From Bacteroidota bacterium (GTDB lineage: Bacteria > Bacteroidota > Bacteroidia > Cytophagales > Cyclobacteriaceae), in NCBI GenBank assembly GCA_003242315.1, contig QGUY01000084.1:1-14145 (forward strand): 14,145 nt of DNA. The letters run 5' to 3'. Numbering within the stretch: position 1 is the first letter of the stretch; every line of letters starts with the position of its first letter. The notes under the pieces are model-generated. The model searched no databases. It had not been told where the DNA came from and saw nothing but the letters and a program-made list of their open reading frames with translations. Of this stretch, positions 13,152 through 14,145 are shown piece after piece. The position numbers and the translations under genes are program-made.

Positions 13152-13190
13152 CCTATGCGACCCTGTGTCTCTGTGTGCCCTATGTGGTTC
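13152..13190 (+). repeat. Degenerate CTNTGTG repeat between cytochrome and ligase genes
   Basis: Several imperfect units of 8-10 nt (CTATGCGACC, CTGTGTCT, CTGTGTGCC, CTATGTGGTT) follow one another in the 76-nt gap. I recall similar repeats between genes in Bacteroidota, but could not check this. Confidence 0.4.
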
Positions 13191-13221
13191 AGAAAATTTT
13201 TGAATTTCTTACCTTTCAATC

Positions 13222-14145
13222 GTGAAACCAGTCAAGATCGAAGGGAGCAAGAAACTATCATCCTACATCGAGCCGATGAAGGCGCAGTTGTCGGACCGCC
13301 CGGCATTTGATAGTGAGGAATGGATTTTTGAAATCAAATGGGATGGCTATCGCGCAATAGCAGAAATACGTCCCGATGGCAACCGATTGTATTCCCGCAA
13401 CGGACTCACTTTCGATAAAGCATATCCTAAGGTCTTTGAAGCGCTGAAAGCGATTAAGAAGCGAGCCATTATCGACGGCGAGATTGTGGCATTCGACAGC
13501 AATGGCAAGCCCAGCTTTCAAAAGCTGCAGAACTACAGGAGCAACAGCAACGTTCCGATTCAATATTATGTGTTCGACATCCTTGAACTGGATGGAAAGT
13601 CGCTCACCGGTTTGCCATTGATAGAGCGCAAGAAAAAGCTTCGCAAGATGCTGCCCGACTCCAACATCATTCGGTATTGCGATCATGTGGAAGACGATGG
13701 TAAGGTGTTCTTCAAAGAGATGCAGAAACTCAACCTGGAGGGAATGATCGCAAAGAAAAAGGACAGCCGTTACCAACCCGGGAAGCGGAGTGCCGATTGG
13801 CTGAAGATCAAAAACATCCACACGCAGGAAGCGGTCATCGTTGGTTTTACAGATCCGAAAGGGTCGCGGCAGTACTTTGGATCGCTGTTACTTGCCGTTC
13901 ATGACAAGGGAAAGCTCGTCTCTATTGGAAACGTGGGTACGGGATTTACAACAAGGACGCTCGCCGAGATCTACAAGAAACTCGTTCCACTCAAACGCAA
14001 AACCTCCCCACTGAATATACCCATTAGGGAAACACCCGATATCACCTGGGTAAATCCAGTTCTCGTATGCAATGTCAAATATTCTGAGATCACGGAAGAC
14101 GGGATTGTGCGTCATCCGGTCTTTCAGGGCCTTCGTGTAGATAAA
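13222..14145 (+). CDS. ligD: ATP-dependent DNA ligase, LigD type (partial, 3' end outside window)
   Basis: The frame is open for 308 codons to the window edge. It holds a clear adenylation domain: motif I KWDGYR with the AMP-accepting Lys39, then DGEIVAFD (85-92), motif III YVFDILELDG (115-124), motif IV EGMIAKK (173-179) and motif V WLKIK (193-197). The beginning of the OB-fold domain follows from about 200. This type seals double-strand breaks in bacterial non-homologous end joining, usually with Ku. The protein starts almost directly with the ligase domain, so no phosphoesterase domain lies at its N-terminus; whether a polymerase domain follows is not visible. The start is GTG 13222; an in-frame stop at 13201-13203 limits extension, and ATG 13276 would cut into the conserved IEPMKAQLSDRPAF segment. 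No Ku gene is in the window. Confidence 0.92.
   Translation, partial: MKPVKIEGSKKLSSYIEPMKAQLSDRPAFDSEEWIFEIKWDGYRAIAEIRPDGNRLYSRNGLTFDKAYPKVFEALKAIKKRAIIDGEIVAFDSNGKPSFQKLQNYRSNSNVPIQYYVFDILELDGKSLTGLPLIERKKKLRKMLPDSNIIRYCDHVEDDGKVFFKEMQKLNLEGMIAKKKDSRYQPGKRSADWLKIKNIHTQEAVIVGFTDPKGSRQYFGSLLLAVHDKGKLVSIGNVGTGFTTRTLAEIYKKLVPLKRKTSPLNIPIRETPDITWVNPVLVCNVKYSEITEDGIVRHPVFQGLRVDK

Noticed and set aside
13188..13217. TTC-N19-TACCTTTC as a promoter for the ligase gene
   Set aside because: Two mismatches to the Bacteroidota consensus, and it would start the transcript about at the start codon; too weak to list.
13258..13821. 187-codon open frame on the - strand
   Set aside because: It lies fully antisense to the clearly coding DNA ligase adenylation domain and shows no family features.

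Overview
The window looks like ordinary chromosomal DNA of a free-living member of the Bacteroidota, probably near the Cytophagales. The reasons are the mid GC content, Bacteroidota-style promoter boxes (TTG about 19-20 nt before TAnnTTTG), few Shine-Dalgarno sequences, AT-rich 'AATCAAAAATC' and 'CATCAACA' intergenic repeats, and families common in that phylum (PEBP/YbhB, pirin, S23-type four-helix-bundle protein, multihaem cytochrome, LigD-type ligase). The lineage call is inference. No phage, transposon, CRISPR array or integrase is visible.

Left part (1-3810, + strand): the 3' end of an ECF41/SigJ-type sigma factor with its fused SnoaL-like domain; a carboxymuconolactone-decarboxylase (AhpD-like) protein that is the classic ECF41 target, with a possible ECF41 promoter between the two; a lipopolysaccharide-kinase-like (Kdo/WaaP) protein; and a 532-aa protein resembling D-apionate lactonase ApnL, which has simple repeats at both ends.

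Middle part (3811-7530, - strand): a tRNA-Ser(GCT), a four-helix-bundle protein and a tRNA-Arg(TCT) lie in a row and may share one transcript from a good Bacteroidota-type -7 box. Upstream of them are a small four-helix membrane protein and a penicillin-acylase-family Ntn hydrolase, probably an operon.

Right part (7530-14145): a KdsC-like HAD protein whose nucleophilic Asp is replaced by Glu converges with a PAS histidine kinase, one base between their stop codons. A pirin and a YbhB/PEBP protein (- strand) follow. A flavodoxin-like protein and a seven-haem c-type cytochrome (+ strand) come next; the cytochrome start codon directly abuts a long bulged hairpin. The window ends inside an ATP-dependent DNA ligase of the LigD type that starts directly with the ligase domain.

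Most genes are recognisable housekeeping or accessory families and I do not see a clear new multi-gene system. The best leads are the GTGTAA repeat/hairpin before the cytochrome, the altered catalytic motifs of the KdsC-like protein, the tRNA-S23-tRNA arrangement with a structured spacer, and the repeats fused to both ends of the ApnL-like gene.
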